DNA of 64,000 nucleotides from Dictyobacter vulcani (GCF_008974265.1 NZ_BKZW01000001.1:3472001-3536000), one strand, 5' to 3'; counted from the stretch's first letter, positions 34,737 through 43,809 are shown. Made by a program: numbers and translations. Notes: a model not told the origin generated them from the letters alone.

Positions 34737-36542
34737 TTATGAGGGGAGCTCATTTTTAACGTGCCAGACCTGCACCGAGCCATTGCCATTGGCGGAGACA
34801 ACATGTTTGCTGTCTGAGAGCCAGGTGATCGCATAGGTTGAAGTTGTGCGCACTGGATAGATAGAGGCATTTCCGGCTGTCGCGGCATCCCAGATATGTA
34901 CTTTTAAATCTTTACTACTAGAGGCGATCCAGTTCGCGTCTGGAGACCAGCGTACAGAATTGACCCAGGTTGTGTGGCCGCGATATTGACAGATAAGATG
35001 ACCCTTGTTGAGCGGTTCCCAGATCTGGACTGTATTATCTTCGCCCGCGGAGGCGATGCGTGAGCTTTGTGGCGACCAATCGATGGCGCGTACCCAGCTA
35101 GCATGGCCACGATAGCCAAACAACTTTTTGCCTTGCTGCCAATCCCAGATATGAATATCGTGCCAGGCACCTGAGGCAATCACTTTGCCATTGGGCGACC
35201 AGGCGATGGCGCGCACCCAGTTTGTATGGTTGCTATACAGCAAATGTCGGTCACCACTATCGGCTTTCCAGATATGAATGGTGTTATCAGAGCCATTGCT
35301 GGCCGAAGCCAGATAGCGGCTATCGGGAGACCATGCCAGAGCTAGCACCATACCTTTATGTCCATCATAGGTAGTCTGGCGCTGACCAGTAGCGGTATTC
35401 CAGACATGAATAGCTTGATCCAGTCCAGCAGACGCGATCCAGCGTCCATCAGGTGACCAGGCAATCGTGGTGATGCTACCCAGGTGCTCTTTATAGAGTA
35501 AGAGACTTTCCCCGGTTGTGGCCCCCCGTATCTGAAGGACTCGATCGTGGCCCCCGAAGGCAATGCGTCGTTTGTCGGGTGACCAGGCAACGGTATAGAC
35601 TGCTCCACTTCCCATTGTGCGCCCTGGTGATAGTTCTGTGTTGGTCTCGTGCGTGGATCCGGACGCAGGGACTGCTAGCGGCTCATATGGACTGGATGGA
35701 GAGGTAGTGGTCGTGCTGATCACTCTTTGTTCAGCGAGGGCCGCCTCCTCTAGCATATGCGCAAAATCCATCACGTTCTGGAAGCGCAATTTGGGATCTT
35801 TCTCCAATGCGCGCATAATCACCGCATCCAGAGCCGGCGTGATCTCTGGCAGCCCTTCTCTCAGCGAGGAGGGACGCGTAAAGGCATGCTGGACCACTAC
35901 TTCTTCATAGGTACCCTGAAATGGGCGTGTACCACAGAGCCATTCATACGCAATGATTCCCAGTGCATATTGATCGCTGGCAGGTTGTGGTTTTCCTCGG
36001 GCCTGTTCCGGGGCCATATAGGCAATCGTACCTGATACATCGCGAAGCTCATTGCGTGAAGAGCTCTGGGCTACGACCGCCAGACCAAAGTCGCTCAACA
36101 GAATATCATCATTCTGTCCGAGCAGAATATTTTCGGGCTTGATGTCGCGATGTATTAGTTTGGCCCGATGAGCAAAATCTAACGCGCTGGCAATCTGCTT
36201 GATGAAATCCACTACCGTACGCACCGGCAGGCGGGTCCCTTTAGGATAGCGTTGGCGCATGGAGCCGTTTGGTGCATAGCTCATCACCAAAAACGGCACA
36301 TCATTTTCCACTCCGAAGTCCAGGATACGTATAATATGCGGATGCTCGAGTTGCGCCACCATACGCGCTTCCTGGCGAAAATGCTGGACTTCATCGGGAG
36401 AGAAGCGCGTATCAAGTATTTTGATGGCGGCACAGGTGCCAAGGTGGATATGCTCGCCCAGATAGACATCAGCAAATCCTCCGTGCCCAAGCAATCGAGT
36501 CAGCCGATAATGACCAATGTGTTGACCGCTATGGTCGGACAT
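34737..36542 (-). CDS. Ser/Thr kinase fused to seven WD40 repeats
   Basis: 601 residues. The kinase domain (about 10-275) has LLGHGGFADVY, AIKILD, HRDIKPENILL, LSDFGLAV and IAYMAPEQARG, so all catalytic residues are present. A Ser/Thr/Pro linker follows, then seven WD40 repeats (VAWSPDKRRIAFGG, IAWSPDGRWIASAG, and so on) that should form one propeller for protein binding. No transmembrane segment. ATG 36542 is preceded by AGGAAG. Such kinase-WD40 fusions are common in Ktedonobacteria; target unknown. Confidence 0.92.
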   Translation of the reverse strand: MSDHSGQHIGHYRLTRLLGHGGFADVYLGEHIHLGTCAAIKILDTRFSPDEVQHFRQEARMVAQLEHPHIIRILDFGVENDVPFLVMSYAPNGSMRQRYPKGTRLPVRTVVDFIKQIASALDFAHRAKLIHRDIKPENILLGQNDDILLSDFGLAVVAQSSSRNELRDVSGTIAYMAPEQARGKPQPASDQYALGIIAYEWLCGTRPFQGTYEEVVVQHAFTRPSSLREGLPEITPALDAVIMRALEKDPKLRFQNVMDFAHMLEEAALAEQRVISTTTTSPSSPYEPLAVPASGSTHETNTELSPGRTMGSGAVYTVAWSPDKRRIAFGGHDRVLQIRGATTGESLLLYKEHLGSITTIAWSPDGRWIASAGLDQAIHVWNTATGQRQTTYDGHKGMVLALAWSPDSRYLASASNGSDNTIHIWKADSGDRHLLYSNHTNWVRAIAWSPNGKVIASGAWHDIHIWDWQQGKKLFGYRGHASWVRAIDWSPQSSRIASAGEDNTVQIWEPLNKGHLICQYRGHTTWVNSVRWSPDANWIASSSKDLKVHIWDAATAGNASIYPVRTTSTYAITWLSDSKHVVSANGNGSVQVWHVKNELPS

Positions 36543-36888
36543 ACAAAATCTTCCTAGCGTGAATGTTGTTTGTTCGTTTGTGTAAAAGCAAAATATCTTT
36601 AACAAGAGTATAGACGGGATGACTTGAAAAGAAAAGGTTCTACGTTAAGTTTTCTCAGAAAGGCTCCTATTGAGCTTACAGTGAATTAGAACCCTTAGAA
36701 AGGATTTAAGAAATACTTAACCCTTTCCATAGAGTGCTGAAAACTGTATCCTATCTGCTTCTAGCAATCGTGTATATCTCAGAACGGAGAGAACACAAAA
36801 TAAAGTTCCTCTCCCGACTTGAATAATTATCCAGTACTGAACATTTCTCAGTAAAATGAGTAGAGTTAGATTTGAAGGAGTTATCGTT
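36543..36888. other. 346-bp divergent intergenic region
   Basis: Holds the presumed promoters of the kinase and the GlsB-type gene. AT-rich with no hairpin that I could support. Confidence 0.4.
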
Positions 36889-37191
36889 ATGACAGTTGCA
36901 AGCTTAATGACATTTGCTGCTATTGAAGTTGGTGCCATCATCTGGTGGTTGGTTGTTGGTCTGATCGCTGGTGCGTTGGCTGGACTGGTCATGCGCGGTG
37001 GTGGTTACGGTATCGTTGGTGACATCATCGTTGGTCTCGTAGGTGCTCTGGTTGGTGGATTTGTTGCAGGCTTGTTGGGCCTGGGTTCAAGCGGTTTTGT
37101 TGGTTCAATCATTATTGCCTTCATCGGTGCTTGTATCTTCATCGCCATCCTGCGCGCTGTTACCGGTAGCCGAAGTCGTAGCCGCCTCTAA
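36889..37191 (+). CDS. GlsB/YeaQ/YmgE family membrane protein
   Basis: 100 residues, three hydrophobic Gly-rich helices; pattern IIWWLVVGLIAGALAGLVMRGGGYGIVGDIIVGLVGA is the family signature (transglycosylase-associated protein). Role is unknown; some members respond to stress or envelope conditions. ATG 36889 follows AAGGAG. The tail SRSRSRL is basic. Followed by a clean terminator. Confidence 0.88.
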   Translation: MTVASLMTFAAIEVGAIIWWLVVGLIAGALAGLVMRGGGYGIVGDIIVGLVGALVGGFVAGLLGLGSSGFVGSIIIAFIGACIFIAILRAVTGSRSRSRL

Positions 37192-37227
37192 GAAGTGCGT
37201 GCATACTGATCATTAATAACCTTTCAG

Positions 37228-37263
37228 AGATCCCCAACTGCCAGACAGTTGGGGATCTTTGCT
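37228..37263 (+). terminator. intrinsic terminator
   Basis: AGATCCCCAACTG (37228-37240) pairs with 37246-37258, then TTGCTTTT. It closes the GlsB-type gene. Confidence 0.88.
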
Positions 37264-37383
37264 TTTCGGTATAATTACCCGGAGCGATATGATATAGTGG
37301 GAAAAATATTCACCACGGTGTCTTTTTCCGTTTTTCCGCTAACTGGAGAGTAGTATTCATTATAATAAAGGTGAGATCTGACA

Positions 37384-37728
37384 ATGTTTCATGTGTATCC
37401 AACGGATCGCGAGTCGCTGGAGCGGGACTGCGATCTCCATTTTTTTATTGCCAGCGGTCCTGGTGGTCAGCACCGCAATAAGGTTGAGTCCGGCGTGCGC
37501 CTCACACATCGCGCCACCGGCGTGGTTGTGACTGCGACTGAGCGTCGTTCGCAGCATGCCAATCGTGATGTGGCTTTTGAACGTATGGCTATGCGTTTAG
37601 AGGAACGCCAGCGACCACGTATCTCGCGTAAAGCGACCCGCCCAACCCTCGCCAGCCGTGAGCGGCGACTCGGTACCAAACGCATCCATAGTCAGCGCAA
37701 GCAGATGCGTTCGATGCCTAATGAATAG
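37384..37728 (+). CDS. release-factor-like peptidyl-tRNA hydrolase domain protein
   Basis: 114 residues with the catalytic GGQ of class I release factors in ASGPGGQHRNKVES, then a conserved RLTHRATGVVV block and a highly basic tail (ERRLGTKRIHSQRKQMRS). Length and layout fit a stand-alone RF-1 domain protein related to ArfB/YaeJ, which frees ribosomes stalled without a stop codon. It lacks the stop-codon-reading domain of RF1/RF2. A long basic tail also matches ArfB, which uses it to occupy the mRNA channel. AAGGTGAG precedes ATG 37384. Exact role inferred. Confidence 0.82.
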   Translation: MFHVYPTDRESLERDCDLHFFIASGPGGQHRNKVESGVRLTHRATGVVVTATERRSQHANRDVAFERMAMRLEERQRPRISRKATRPTLASRERRLGTKRIHSQRKQMRSMPNE

Positions 37729-37797
37729 ATGCATGGTGTGTTGTCTTTACTTGATTGAGAAAAAATAGAAGATAGCTGATGCAAGGAGTTTGCCATA

Positions 37798-39297
37798 ATG
37801 TTCTGGGAAACCGTCTTCTTCTGTATGGTAGGTGCTCTGGTAACTGGCTTGTTCTGGGGATACAGTCAGCACTGGCAGGGTTTGTCTGGCCGCCTCAGTG
37901 CTATGCGGTATATTTTTTTGAGCTTATTTTGCCTGTCGACCCTTGTGCTGGCTAGCTGTGATCGGGGATCAGATCTCACTGCAAGTCAGCAGAGCACCCC
38001 AGTCACCTCAACAACCACAAAAGCGCAGGCCTCAGCCTCTCATAGTTGGGATGACTGGTTTACGTATCATCATGACGCAGCTCACAGCGGCTACCTGCCT
38101 TCCACACCAGATCCACAAAAGTTGGCCCAGGCCTGGAAAACCAAATTGAATGGTGCTGTTTATGCCGAGCCATTGATGGTTAAAAACCATGTGATCGTGG
38201 CCACCGAAGGGAACACTCTTTACTCGCTTGATCCTCAGACCGGGAATGTTACCTGGCAGACCAATGTCGGTGAGCCGGTGCAGCGCTCTACGTTACCTTG
38301 CGGTGATATCGATCCGCTGGGGATTACCGGCACACCTGTTTATGATCCCGGCAGTGGACTTATCTTTGCCGTGGCCGAGATCAGCGGCCCACAGCATATT
38401 CTGGTGGCGGTAGATGCTACATCCGGCAAAGTGCAGCAGCGGCGGAAAATAGATGTAGACGGGATGGATCCAGCCGTCTATCAGCAACGGTCAGCGTTAG
38501 CGCTGGCTAACGGTATGGTCTATATTGCTTATGGTGGCCTGGCGGGCGATTGTGGTAGCTATCGTGGTACTGTCGTAGCGGCGCACACAGATGGGAAAGG
38601 TGCCTTGCTTTCATATCGCGTGCCTACTCCCCGTGAAGGTGGTATCTGGAGTACCTCTGGCCCCATTATTAACACAGCTGGCAAAGTTTTTGTGTCGGTT
38701 GGCAATGGTGAAGTAACCAGTGGCGACTGGGATCACAGCGACTCGGTTCTGCGACTCTCGCCCCAGTTACAACTGGAAGATGGCTTTGCGCCCCGAGATT
38801 GGCAACAAGAAAATAGTAGTGACACCGACCTGGGTTCAATGGGTCCGGTCCTGTTAGCCAATGATCAGGTCTTTGTAGCCGGTAAATCTGGCAAGGGCTA
38901 TGTCTTGCATGCCAATGCCCTGGGTGGGGTAGGTGGAGAAATATCTGAGACCCAGATCTGCAACGGCCTGGCTATGGGCGGAGGAGCGCAGGTGAACTCA
39001 CAGGTATTTGTACCCTGTACTGATGGTGTGCGCAAGATCACGATTGCGCCAGATGGCAAAGTGTCCATTGACTGGCACTCTGATCAGATGAAACTCCCAG
39101 CGCTGATTGGTGGACATACCGTCTATGGACTGGATGGTGGTGGGAACCTGTATGCGGTCGATCTGGCGACAGGCAAGTCTCGTGCCAGCATCAGTCTGGG
39201 AGAGGATGTACCGCACTTTGCCACGCCAACCCTCTCTGGTAGAAGTTTGTTTATTGGCACCAATGATGGCGTGGCGGCCGTCACCTTCGCATCGTAA
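37798..39297 (+). CDS. PQQ-like beta-propeller lipoprotein
   Basis: 499 residues. The body is an eight-bladed-type propeller with PQQ-like repeats (TLYSLDPQTGNVTWQT, LVAVDATSGKVQQ, NLYAVDLATGKS). ATG 37798 has a strong CAAGGAG site. About 35 residues later is an internal Met beginning a textbook lipoprotein signal (RYIFLSLFCLSTLVLASC), so the N-terminus from 37798 carries an extra hydrophobic helix before the lipobox. Either the true start is ATG 37903 (no good ribosome site) or the extra helix is real. No quinoprotein active-site residues are apparent. Likely surface-exposed, perhaps an assembly or binding protein. Confidence 0.72.
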   Translation: MFWETVFFCMVGALVTGLFWGYSQHWQGLSGRLSAMRYIFLSLFCLSTLVLASCDRGSDLTASQQSTPVTSTTTKAQASASHSWDDWFTYHHDAAHSGYLPSTPDPQKLAQAWKTKLNGAVYAEPLMVKNHVIVATEGNTLYSLDPQTGNVTWQTNVGEPVQRSTLPCGDIDPLGITGTPVYDPGSGLIFAVAEISGPQHILVAVDATSGKVQQRRKIDVDGMDPAVYQQRSALALANGMVYIAYGGLAGDCGSYRGTVVAAHTDGKGALLSYRVPTPREGGIWSTSGPIINTAGKVFVSVGNGEVTSGDWDHSDSVLRLSPQLQLEDGFAPRDWQQENSSDTDLGSMGPVLLANDQVFVAGKSGKGYVLHANALGGVGGEISETQICNGLAMGGGAQVNSQVFVPCTDGVRKITIAPDGKVSIDWHSDQMKLPALIGGHTVYGLDGGGNLYAVDLATGKSRASISLGEDVPHFATPTLSGRSLFIGTNDGVAAVTFAS

Positions 39298-39307
39298 GCG
39301 AGCACAT

Positions 39308-39344
39308 GGCACGTTCTTTTCTGCTTAACAACCAGGAACGTGCC
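39308..39344. terminator. bidirectional terminator
   Basis: GGCACGTTC (39308-39316) pairs with GAACGTGCC (39336-39344). It separates the propeller gene from the leftward hypothetical gene. Confidence 0.75.
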
Positions 39345-39350
39345 GCTGCT

Positions 39351-39854
39351 TTATTTTTCATCTCCGATCGCCTGCTCCACCCAGAGCATAATCTGCTTAA
39401 AGGAAATCTTTCCCTGAGACATCAACGGTCTGATGGCTGGATGGCGTGTGATCTGATCAATAAAGCGATCCCGGTTCTCAGGAGCTAAGCTAGCGGGATA
39501 TTGCGCCTGGGCGTTAGCGATCGCTTCCCGAATAATGTGTTGAGCCGTAGCCTGAGGGCTTGCTGCTGGAGTCACAGGTGTTGGAGCAGGCGGTGTGGTA
39601 ATTGTCGATGCTGGTGTTGCCGCCTCTGAGGGTAGAGCCGTCTCGCCTGGAGCCGTTGTATCCGGCGTTGGTGCGTTATTCGTTACAGGTTGAGGTGTAT
39701 TGTCGGTATAGATACCACTGAGCCAAGCCTGGAGCTCCTGAGCCTGCTGTGGATCTAATTGGAGTGGACGGAGCAGGGTTGGGGCCTGAATTTGTAGCGC
39801 GCCTTCTTCATCCACACTGATCGAATACATACCAATTTGTTTTTTACTCCTCAT
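39351..39854 (-). CDS. unrecognised protein with Pro/Thr-rich linker
   Basis: 167 residues in three parts: an N-terminal beta-type piece (YSISVDEEGALQIQAPTLLRPLQLDPQQAQELQAWL), a 60-residue Thr/Pro/Ala linker, and a C-terminal helical piece (AQHIIREAIANAQAQY... ISFKQIMLWVEQAIGDEK). No known domain identified. AAAGGATC precedes ATG 39854. Monocistronic. Confidence 0.55.
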   Translation of the reverse strand: MRSKKQIGMYSISVDEEGALQIQAPTLLRPLQLDPQQAQELQAWLSGIYTDNTPQPVTNNAPTPDTTAPGETALPSEAATPASTITTPPAPTPVTPAASPQATAQHIIREAIANAQAQYPASLAPENRDRFIDQITRHPAIRPLMSQGKISFKQIMLWVEQAIGDEK

Positions 39855-40163
39855 AACGAGATCCTTTCTTTTTCAGCATATTGTAAATAGAAGATATTAT
39901 GATAAGAAGCCAGTTGCATAGCTTATTTGCTGCTTGAATCCAGCTATAATCGTACCATATGCTTACAGGCATTTCAAAAAGCCATTGTCGTCGCAGGGCT
40001 TTCCAATTCTCTTTTTGTCCCGCCTGCGGCGGGAGAAGAGGGAGGAGATGCGAGGACACCTCGCGCTCCGGCAAGGGGCTGGCCGCCCCTTGCATCCCCG
40101 CTTGCAACGAGAATTGGAAAGCCCTGTTGTCGTCGCGGCCGTCGCGACGACAATGGCTTTTTG
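39855..40163. other. intergenic region filled largely by structured element
   Basis: 309 bp between the hypothetical gene and the aldo/keto reductase remnant. The right 189 bp are a nested palindrome (next entry); the left part is AT-rich and unremarkable. Confidence 0.5.
39975..40163. ncRNA. nested multi-hairpin element with alternative pairing
   Basis: The outer stem is 20 bp and perfect (39975-39994 with 40144-40163). Immediately inside is a second 17-bp perfect stem (39995-40011 with 40109-40125). Internal hairpins follow: CCCGCC-TGC-GGCGGG (40019-40033), GCGAGG-ACA-CCTCGC (40050-40064), and GCAAGGGGC-TGGCC-GCCCCTTGC (40071-40093). TTGTCGTCGC recurs at 40127-40136 and can pair with GCGACGACAA (40144-40153) instead of the outer left arm, forming a hairpin ending in GGCTTTTTG, which looks terminator-like on the plus strand. 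Switch-like RNA or mobile repeat; function unknown. Confidence 0.5.
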
Positions 40164-40493
40164 TTAACGGCTGGCTTTGTCCAGGACCTGGATCTCATCC
40201 TGGGAGAGATTGAGGGCGGGGGCCTGGAGGAGCTCGCGTGTTTGTTCAACCGAGGTGGCACTCGCGATTGGAGCGGTAATACCCGGGCGTGCCAGGATCC
40301 AGGCAAGGGCGACCCGGGTCATGGTGGCGTTATGGGCCTTTGCAATCTTCTCGACCTGTTCCAAAACCGTGAAGCCTTGCTCGTTCATGTATTTCTGCTG
40401 AATGCCCTGCGCACGCGGACTGGAGAGCAGTTGTTGATTGGTGCGATATTTTCCTGTCAGGAAGCCGCTGGCCAGTGAGGAATAGGTGATCAT
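40164..40493 (-). pseudogene. aldo/keto reductase, C-terminal fragment
   Basis: Encodes only the last 109 residues of an aldo/keto reductase: YSSLASGFLTGKYR, VALAWILARPGITAPIASATS and DEIQVLDKASR. The NADPH-binding C-terminal end is there, but the N-terminal two thirds, with the catalytic Tyr, Lys and His, are missing. The in-frame ATG 40493 does not follow a convincing site. Its stop codon abuts the structured element. Probably a deletion remnant. Confidence 0.75.
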
Positions 40494-40631
40494 GATAAAT
40501 CTCTCTCTTAGTAGAACACGGTTTGCCTGCTATGAAAAGACTCCTGTTGGATTTAGCGGACATAGCGTGACCTTTTGAGGATGATAAAATGAGGATAATA
40601 AACTGTTTGTCTGTCGAGGAAAGGAAACGTT

Positions 40632-41054
40632 ATGGTCTCGTTGAGTGCAGAATGTCGTGAGTTTCTGGCAAAGGATACTCGTACCGGAAAATTAGCTACC
40701 GTGAGGTCGGATGGACGACCCCATGTGGTTCCCATCTGGTTTGTCCTGGATGGTGATACGCTGGTCTTTAATACAGGTGAAGCGACCGTTAAAGGTCTTA
40801 ATCTGCGTCGCAGCGGCCAGGCCTGTGTCTGTGTGGATGAAGAAATTGTGCCTTATGCCTTTGCCATGATTGAAGGGACCGTAGAGTTATCGGATAATCT
40901 GGTTGAGGTCAGAGAGTGGGCCACCAGGATCGCGGCACGCTATATGGGTGAGGATCTGGCGGAATCCTATGGAGCCCGGAATGGTGTGGCTGGTGAACTG
41001 CTTGTTCGTCTGAAGCCCACCAGAGTTATTTTCCAAAAAAATGTAGCGCACTGA
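40632..41054 (+). CDS. PPOX-class (probably F420-dependent) oxidoreductase
   Basis: 140-residue split-barrel flavin/deazaflavin protein. KLATVRSDGRPHVVPIWFVLDGDTLVFNT is the conserved opening, and KGLNLRRSGQACVCVDEE the second. These proteins bind F420 or FMN and reduce diverse substrates; F420 use is inferred from resemblance to TIGR03618-type members. AGGAAAGGAAA precedes ATG 40632. Own terminator. Substrate unknown. Confidence 0.78.
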   Translation: MVSLSAECREFLAKDTRTGKLATVRSDGRPHVVPIWFVLDGDTLVFNTGEATVKGLNLRRSGQACVCVDEEIVPYAFAMIEGTVELSDNLVEVREWATRIAARYMGEDLAESYGARNGVAGELLVRLKPTRVIFQKNVAH

Positions 41055-41075
41055 TCGAACGTTGATGAAGAGTCT

Positions 41076-41125
41076 CGGCAACGCTGATCAAACAAAATAG
41101 GATCAGCGTTGCCGGGCCTCTTTTT
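41076..41125 (+). terminator. intrinsic terminator
   Basis: CGGCAACGCTGATC (41076-41089) pairs with 41101-41114, then GGCCTCTTTTTG. Confidence 0.88.
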
Positions 41126-41211
41126 GTCTGCGGTATGATCTAGCGAAACGAAATGCTTTTCTACACAGTAATATGGATAGAGGATATATGTAAAAGATTG
41201 GAGAACGTCTT

Positions 41212-41700
41212 ATGTCAGCGACTGAAACATTAGAGAATAGCCATCTGCTGGTTATTCAGACACTTGATGATCTACCTGAAGCGATGTGGGATATGCCAGG
41301 GGTTAGTGGTGACTGGTCAGCCAAGGATATTGTCGCCCATCTGACCTCCTATGAGTTGCTCTTGATAGATGTGTTACAGGCAGCAAAACAGGGAGTACAG
41401 CCTTCTCCCTATGTGCTCAGATGGAAAAGCTCGCAAGAAACATTTAATACCGAGGCGGTGGAGGCCAGACGTTATCATACAGCCCAGCAAGTCATGAATG
41501 AGTATCAGGATGCCCAGGTGCGTGTTTCCTCTGCCCTGGCCATACTCACTCCTGAATTGTTGGATCGCAAAGGCACTATGCCCTGGCTTCGTGATGGTGA
41601 GGGCAGTCTGGCTGACCTGATTGAGGTTCTGGGAAAGCATATCCAATCGCATTGCGAGCAGATTGAGCAATTCCGTAGCGCCAACAAGGCCAGCGAGTAA
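41212..41700 (+). CDS. DinB-like four-helix-bundle protein
   Basis: 162 residues, helical. The metal-binding pattern is DIVAHLTSYE (first His) and HIQSHCEQI (two His) near the C-terminus, as in DinB/ClbS-DfsB or mycothiol-dependent maleylpyruvate isomerase-type proteins. Known members act in thiol transfer or toxin modification; the activity here is unknown. ATG 41212 follows an AGAACGTCTT stretch with only a weak site. Confidence 0.7.
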   Translation: MSATETLENSHLLVIQTLDDLPEAMWDMPGVSGDWSAKDIVAHLTSYELLLIDVLQAAKQGVQPSPYVLRWKSSQETFNTEAVEARRYHTAQQVMNEYQDAQVRVSSALAILTPELLDRKGTMPWLRDGEGSLADLIEVLGKHIQSHCEQIEQFRSANKASE

Positions 41701-41711
41701 GAGTAGGATGC

Positions 41712-42116
41712 TTACGACCACCTTCCTTTAGGCATTTCATGGCCGTTATTTGCGGCCTCCGCCACTTCTTGTAGCGTGCTGCCAGCCGAAGCTTCAACGG
41801 CTGCCAGCACCGCTCCCTCAACCAGTGGTGCCGAACTGAGCAGGATGCGTTGACGTTCATCTGGATCAAGCATTTCCAGCGCCATTTCTGTCACCATCAC
41901 CGCACTGCCAAGATCCAGCAGCACCAGTGTTCCCTCAGGATTAGAGGCTTTCTGCAGAGCGGCAGTCACCTTATCGATGGACGTGCCAATCGAGCCATCA
42001 TCAGTTCCACCAGCCACCGCAATCGTAACCTCATCCATCGACATCTGTCCTGCCAACTCGGCTACACCCTCAGCCAGGCGAGCGCTATGTGAGACAATAA
42101 CAATACTAACAGCCAA
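41712..42116 (-). CDS. dhaM: dihydroxyacetone kinase phosphotransfer subunit DhaM
   Basis: 134-residue EIIA-mannose-like protein that takes phosphate from HPr of the PTS and passes it to DhaL-bound ADP. The phosphorylated His sits in VIVSHSARLAEGVAEL. GGTDDGSIGTS and LLDLGSAVMV are conserved. The start is TTG 42116, given by the ideal AAAGGAGG spaced 7 nt away; the ATG further upstream would make a longer protein without a site. It contains only the EIIA domain, not the HPr/EI fusion seen in E. coli DhaM. It begins 17 nt beyond the dhaL stop. Confidence 0.86.
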   Translation of the reverse strand: MAVSIVIVSHSARLAEGVAELAGQMSMDEVTIAVAGGTDDGSIGTSIDKVTAALQKASNPEGTLVLLDLGSAVMVTEMALEMLDPDERQRILLSSAPLVEGAVLAAVEASAGSTLQEVAEAANNGHEMPKGRWS

Positions 42117-42132
42117 AATAAAACCTCCTTTA

Positions 42133-42765
42133 TCAGGATGCAACGGTATCGGCAAGGGCCTGCAGGATCAGCCAGCTAGAGGTGGCCCCTGGATCCTGGT
42201 GGCCAATGCTGCGCTCACCAAGATAGCTGGCGCGACCTTTGGTAGCGAGCAGGTCTATGGTGGCTTTCATGCCGCTTTCAGCACTGCCCGCCATGCGTTG
42301 GAGTAATTCTGTGACCGGCACCTGTTCTAACTGCGCCTGCTTTCCCGCCTCCAGGGCAGGTATAAAGGCATCCAGCATCGTCTTTTCACCGGCCTGAGCC
42401 TTTCCACGTGCCTTAATACCCTCTACTGCCGCCTCGAACATCGCTACAATCTCAGCACCCTCCAGATGTTGCTTGCCTGCCGTGGCCATACCTGCACGTA
42501 GAAAGGCCGTGCCATAAAGAGGGCCGCTGGCCCCTCCAACGGTAGAGACGAGAGTCGTGCCTACCGTTTTCAGGAGTGTACCAATATCGGCCTCTTGCAT
42601 CCCTGAAATTTTCGTAATAACAGCGCTGAAACCGCGATCCATATTACTGCCATGATCGGCATCGCCAATAGCGGAATCGAGCTGTGTCAGGAAAGCATTG
42701 TTTTCGTGTAGCACCTGTGTTGAGCGCTGCAACCAGTGTAAAATATCCTTATTCGTGACAGGCAT
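42133..42765 (-). CDS. dhaL: dihydroxyacetone kinase subunit DhaL
   Basis: 210-residue helical ADP-binding subunit. The Asp cluster that holds magnesium and nucleotide is in DSAIGDADHGSNMDRGF; SASGPLYGT-like VGGASGPLYGTAF and the C-terminal GHQDPGATS complete the nucleotide pocket. It transfers phosphate to dihydroxyacetone held on DhaK. GGAGG precedes ATG 42765, 20 nt downstream of the dhaK stop. Confidence 0.92.
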   Translation of the reverse strand: MPVTNKDILHWLQRSTQVLHENNAFLTQLDSAIGDADHGSNMDRGFSAVITKISGMQEADIGTLLKTVGTTLVSTVGGASGPLYGTAFLRAGMATAGKQHLEGAEIVAMFEAAVEGIKARGKAQAGEKTMLDAFIPALEAGKQAQLEQVPVTELLQRMAGSAESGMKATIDLLATKGRASYLGERSIGHQDPGATSSWLILQALADTVAS

Positions 42766-42784
42766 GGTTTCCTCCAGACCTTTC

Positions 42785-43786
42785 CTAGCGGCCCCAGCGC
42801 AGCGCAGGCGTGTGAACCGGAGCATCCCAATATTTTTGTAATTGTTTATCCAGCCGCAACAGGGTAATCGAGCAACCGGCCATCTCTAGCGAAGTAATAT
42901 AGTTTCCGACCAGTGAGCGAGTGATAGAAATAGCTTTTCCTTGAAGGATGCGCTGTAACTCATTAAATACAATATAGAGCTCAAGCAGTGGTGTTCCACC
43001 CATACCATTAACCATGGCCAGTACCTCATCGCCGGCTTTCAATCCCAGATCCTCAATCACTGGATTGGTCAGGATCTCGGTGATCTCGGCCGCAGTGGTC
43101 AGTCTGGTGCGCCGGCGTCCGGGCTCACCATGTATCCCGATGCCAATCTCCATCTCGTCTTCGCCTAACTCAAAGGTCGGTTTGCCTGCCGCAGGTACGG
43201 TACATGAGGTTAATGCCATTCCCATACTGCGACCCTGACTATTTACCTTACGGGCCAGATCAGCTACCTGACTCAGTGGAGCACCCGTCTCGGCCAGTCC
43301 GCCCACAATCTTTTCAAGCAATACGGTCACTCCGACCCCGCGCCGACCGGCTGTATACAAACTATCCTGCACTGCGACATCATCATTAGTGATAACGCTC
43401 GCGACCTCAATTCCCTCCGTGGCTGCCAGTTCAGCGGCCATCTCGAAGTTCATGACATCGCCAGTATAATTTTTAATGATATACAATACGCCCGCGCCAC
43501 CATTGACCGCGTGGGTCGCCGTCAGCATCTGATCAGGAACAGGAGATGTAAAGACCGCGCCCGGGCAGGCGGCATCGAGCATGCCATAGCCCACATAGCC
43601 GCCATGTAGTGGCTCATGGCCACTGCCTCCGCCAGAAATAAGAGCGACCTTATTTTGGAGTGGCGCATCCTTACGCACGATAATTTGTTGCTCAAGATCT
43701 ACTTTGATCAAATCGGCGTGCGCACTGGCCATGCCAGCCAGCGCTTCGCGCACTACATCTCCGGGTTTATTAATGAGCTTCTTCAT
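42785..43786 (-). CDS. dhaK: dihydroxyacetone kinase substrate-binding subunit DhaK
   Basis: 333 residues. It covalently holds dihydroxyacetone through a His in [28 protein letters not shown] is the diagnostic N-terminal block. With DhaL and DhaM it makes glycerone phosphate, which feeds glycolysis. It lies 79 bp after glpD with a hairpin in between. The K-L-M order is canonical for the PTS-dependent type. Confidence 0.93.
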   Translation of the reverse strand: MKKLINKPGDVVREALAGMASAHADLIKVDLEQQIIVRKDAPLQNKVALISGGGSGHEPLHGGYVGYGMLDAACPGAVFTSPVPDQMLTATHAVNGGAGVLYIIKNYTGDVMNFEMAAELAATEGIEVASVITNDDVAVQDSLYTAGRRGVGVTVLLEKIVGGLAETGAPLSQVADLARKVNSQGRSMGMALTSCTVPAAGKPTFELGEDEMEIGIGIHGEPGRRRTRLTTAAEITEILTNPVIEDLGLKAGDEVLAMVNGMGGTPLLELYIVFNELQRILQGKAISITRSLVGNYITSLEMAGCSITLLRLDKQLQKYWDAPVHTPALRWGR

Positions 43787-43809
43787 TATGCTCCCTCTCG
43801 TCTCTATGA

